Positions 60,807 to 64,000 of a stretch of DNA of 64,000 nt are shown here, in pieces. The first letter of the stretch is position 1. The number at the start of each line of letters is the position of its first letter. The notes beneath the pieces are model-generated. The model made no database searches and was not told the origin of the DNA. It worked only from the letters and a program-made list of their open reading frames with translations. The translations under genes were made by a program, and so were the position numbers. The DNA lies in NCBI GenBank assembly GCA_041319085.1, contig CP101033.1, positions 3,808,501 to 3,872,500 of the forward strand, in the 5' to 3' direction. Origin of the DNA: Aeromonas veronii (lineage in GTDB: Bacteria; Pseudomonadota; Gammaproteobacteria; Enterobacterales; Aeromonadaceae).

Positions 60807-60975
60807 CTATCCGCATGGGCCAGACTGTTGCCAGAAGGCGCTCTGCTGGTCCGCATCGGTGGCGAGGAGTTTTGCCTGCAGTTGCCGCTGACCACGCAGG
60901 CAGAGAGCCGGCTGTGGCCGAGCGCATTTATCAGGAGAGTAACCGGCAAACCCTGCACATCAGCTCAAGTAGCTG
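60807..60975 (+). pseudogene. GGDEF-domain fragment
   Basis: Just after the kinase the sequence encodes AWARLLPEGALLVRIGGEEF and then CLQLPLTTQAES. A frame change follows, with AVAERIYQESNRQTLHISS in the next frame. The GGEEF active-site motif and following helix match a diguanylate cyclase C-terminus, but there is no start, no N-terminal part and a frameshift, so it is a relic. Confidence 0.65.
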
Positions 60976-61090
60976 AATTGAACATCGAATTACAGGCAAG
61001 CCGGGGATTAGTGGTGATAAGGCATAGCCTTGGCTTGAACGCGACTGCGCTGACGCCCCGGCGTCCCAACAAGTGATAAAAGCCAGATAG
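60976..61090. other. Short gene-free stretch
   Basis: About 115 bp between the GGDEF relic and the tRNA-Asp terminator; nothing recognised. Confidence 0.5.
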
Positions 61091-61091
61091 C

Positions 61092-61121
61092 AAAAAGGCC
61101 TTCCCAATCGGGAAGGCCTTT
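61092..61121 (-). terminator. Terminator of the rRNA operon
   Basis: The stem AAAGGCCTTCCC / GGGAAGGCCTTT with an AATC loop is followed on the minus strand by TTTTT. It lies past tRNA-Asp and ends the rrn transcript. Confidence 0.92.
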
Positions 61122-61129
61122 CAAATTAG

Positions 61130-61206
61130 TGGCGGAGCGGACGGGACTCGAACCCGCGACCCCCGGCGTGACAGGCCGGTATTCTAACCGACTGAACTAC
61201 CGCTCC
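61130..61206 (-). tRNA. tRNA-Asp(GTC)
   Basis: A 77-nt tRNA with encoded CCA and anticodon GTC (loop CTGTCAC). It lies distal to 5S rRNA, the usual place of a trailing tRNA in an rrn operon. Confidence 0.97.
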
Positions 61207-61300
61207 GCATTCGGTTAGCTTGCGCTAAATTGTCTGCCGTTTCAACGAGGTGTCATCCTCTCGGCCAACACCGTGATATTTCACAATGCTGTTTAATTGG

Positions 61301-61419
61301 GTGCCTGGCAGTGTCCTACTCTCGCATGGCGAATGCCACACTACCATCGGCGCTACCGCGTTTCACTTCTGAGTTCGGCATGGGATCAGGTGGTTCCACG
61401 GCGCTATGGCCGCCAGGCA
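61301..61419 (-). rRNA. rrf: 5S ribosomal RNA
   Basis: About 119 nt beginning TGCCTGGCGGCCATAGCGC and ending with TGCCAGGCA, with complementary ends and the conserved CCATGCCGAACTCAGAAGTG region. Confidence 0.96.
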
Positions 61420-61540
61420 AATTCTTCAATCCAGAAAGCTGACGTGAGTAGTGATGTTGCGCTTGGCTTGTCACTATCACTGAATTAGGTAAGTAGTTCG
61501 TTCACTTGCTACAAGGCCCAGAACACTTCTTGGGTGTTGT

Positions 61541-64000
<2,460 letters not shown>

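Overview
This is a GC-rich gammaproteobacterial chromosome segment, most likely Aeromonas. The basis is gene order and protein character (alaS-lysC-csrA-tRNA block, cinA/pncC-recA-recX, lptFG divergent from pepA-holC-valS, recCBD, rrn operon ending 5S-tRNA-Asp); species cannot be set from sequence reading alone.

Layout. 1-2775: curli operon on the minus strand, csgD-csgE-csgF-csgG followed by the start of a csgB-like nucleator that runs off the window. 2776-3376: gene-poor, with a decayed IS1595-type transposase 3' fragment. 3377-8189: three tandem tRNA-Arg(ACG), tRNA-Ser(GCT), csrA, lysC and alaS, all on the minus strand. 8334-10509: recX, recA (with SOS box) and pncC. 10513-11118: tRNA-Leu(CAA), leuX-like, with five GGGGGTA motifs on its 3' side that look like an empty integration site. 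11262-20129: RDD protein, lptG/lptF (with an unusual 110-bp-offset duplication), pepA-holC-valS and a SieB-like membrane protein. 20221-24820: accessory genes (GyrI-like protein, GNAT/AraC debris, a 23-residue-repeat lipoprotein, a solute-binding protein, a LuxR regulator). 24967-31655: tyrS, a secreted protein, a thioesterase, sgrR with a divergent 58-aa protein, metY and a GST. 31692-33123: complete IS4-family element with 9-bp target duplication, inserted in a terminator. 33163-36334: EamA exporter, frameshifted DUF2214 gene, membrane diguanylate cyclase. 36450-42743: an ABC importer with two cytoplasmic phosphatases and a divergent GntR/UTRA regulator. 42894-45156: HTH regulator and a PAS-GGDEF cyclase. 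45300-45960: repeat block. 45970-55000: recD-recB-recC. 55257-57914: DoxX, pirin, a secreted protein and a YhaJ-like LysR. 58130-60797: Met/His-rich periplasmic protein divergent from a two-component system, followed by GGDEF debris. 61130-64000: tRNA-Asp, 5S and the 3' part of 23S rRNA (minus strand).

The most notable system is the ABC importer locus at 36450-42743. Its 200-bp divergent control region holds two back-to-back Pho-box sequences (41810-41827 reading left, 41833-41850 reading right) and, outside them, two near-palindromes related to CTGGACTAGTCCAG. This suggests a phosphate-starvation-induced uptake system for an organophosphate or phosphonate that is cleaved in the cytoplasm by an alkaline-phosphatase-superfamily enzyme and a HAD-IB phosphatase, with the GntR protein sensing substrate. 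The substrate is unknown. Many ORFs antisense to real genes are present because of high GC and were left out.
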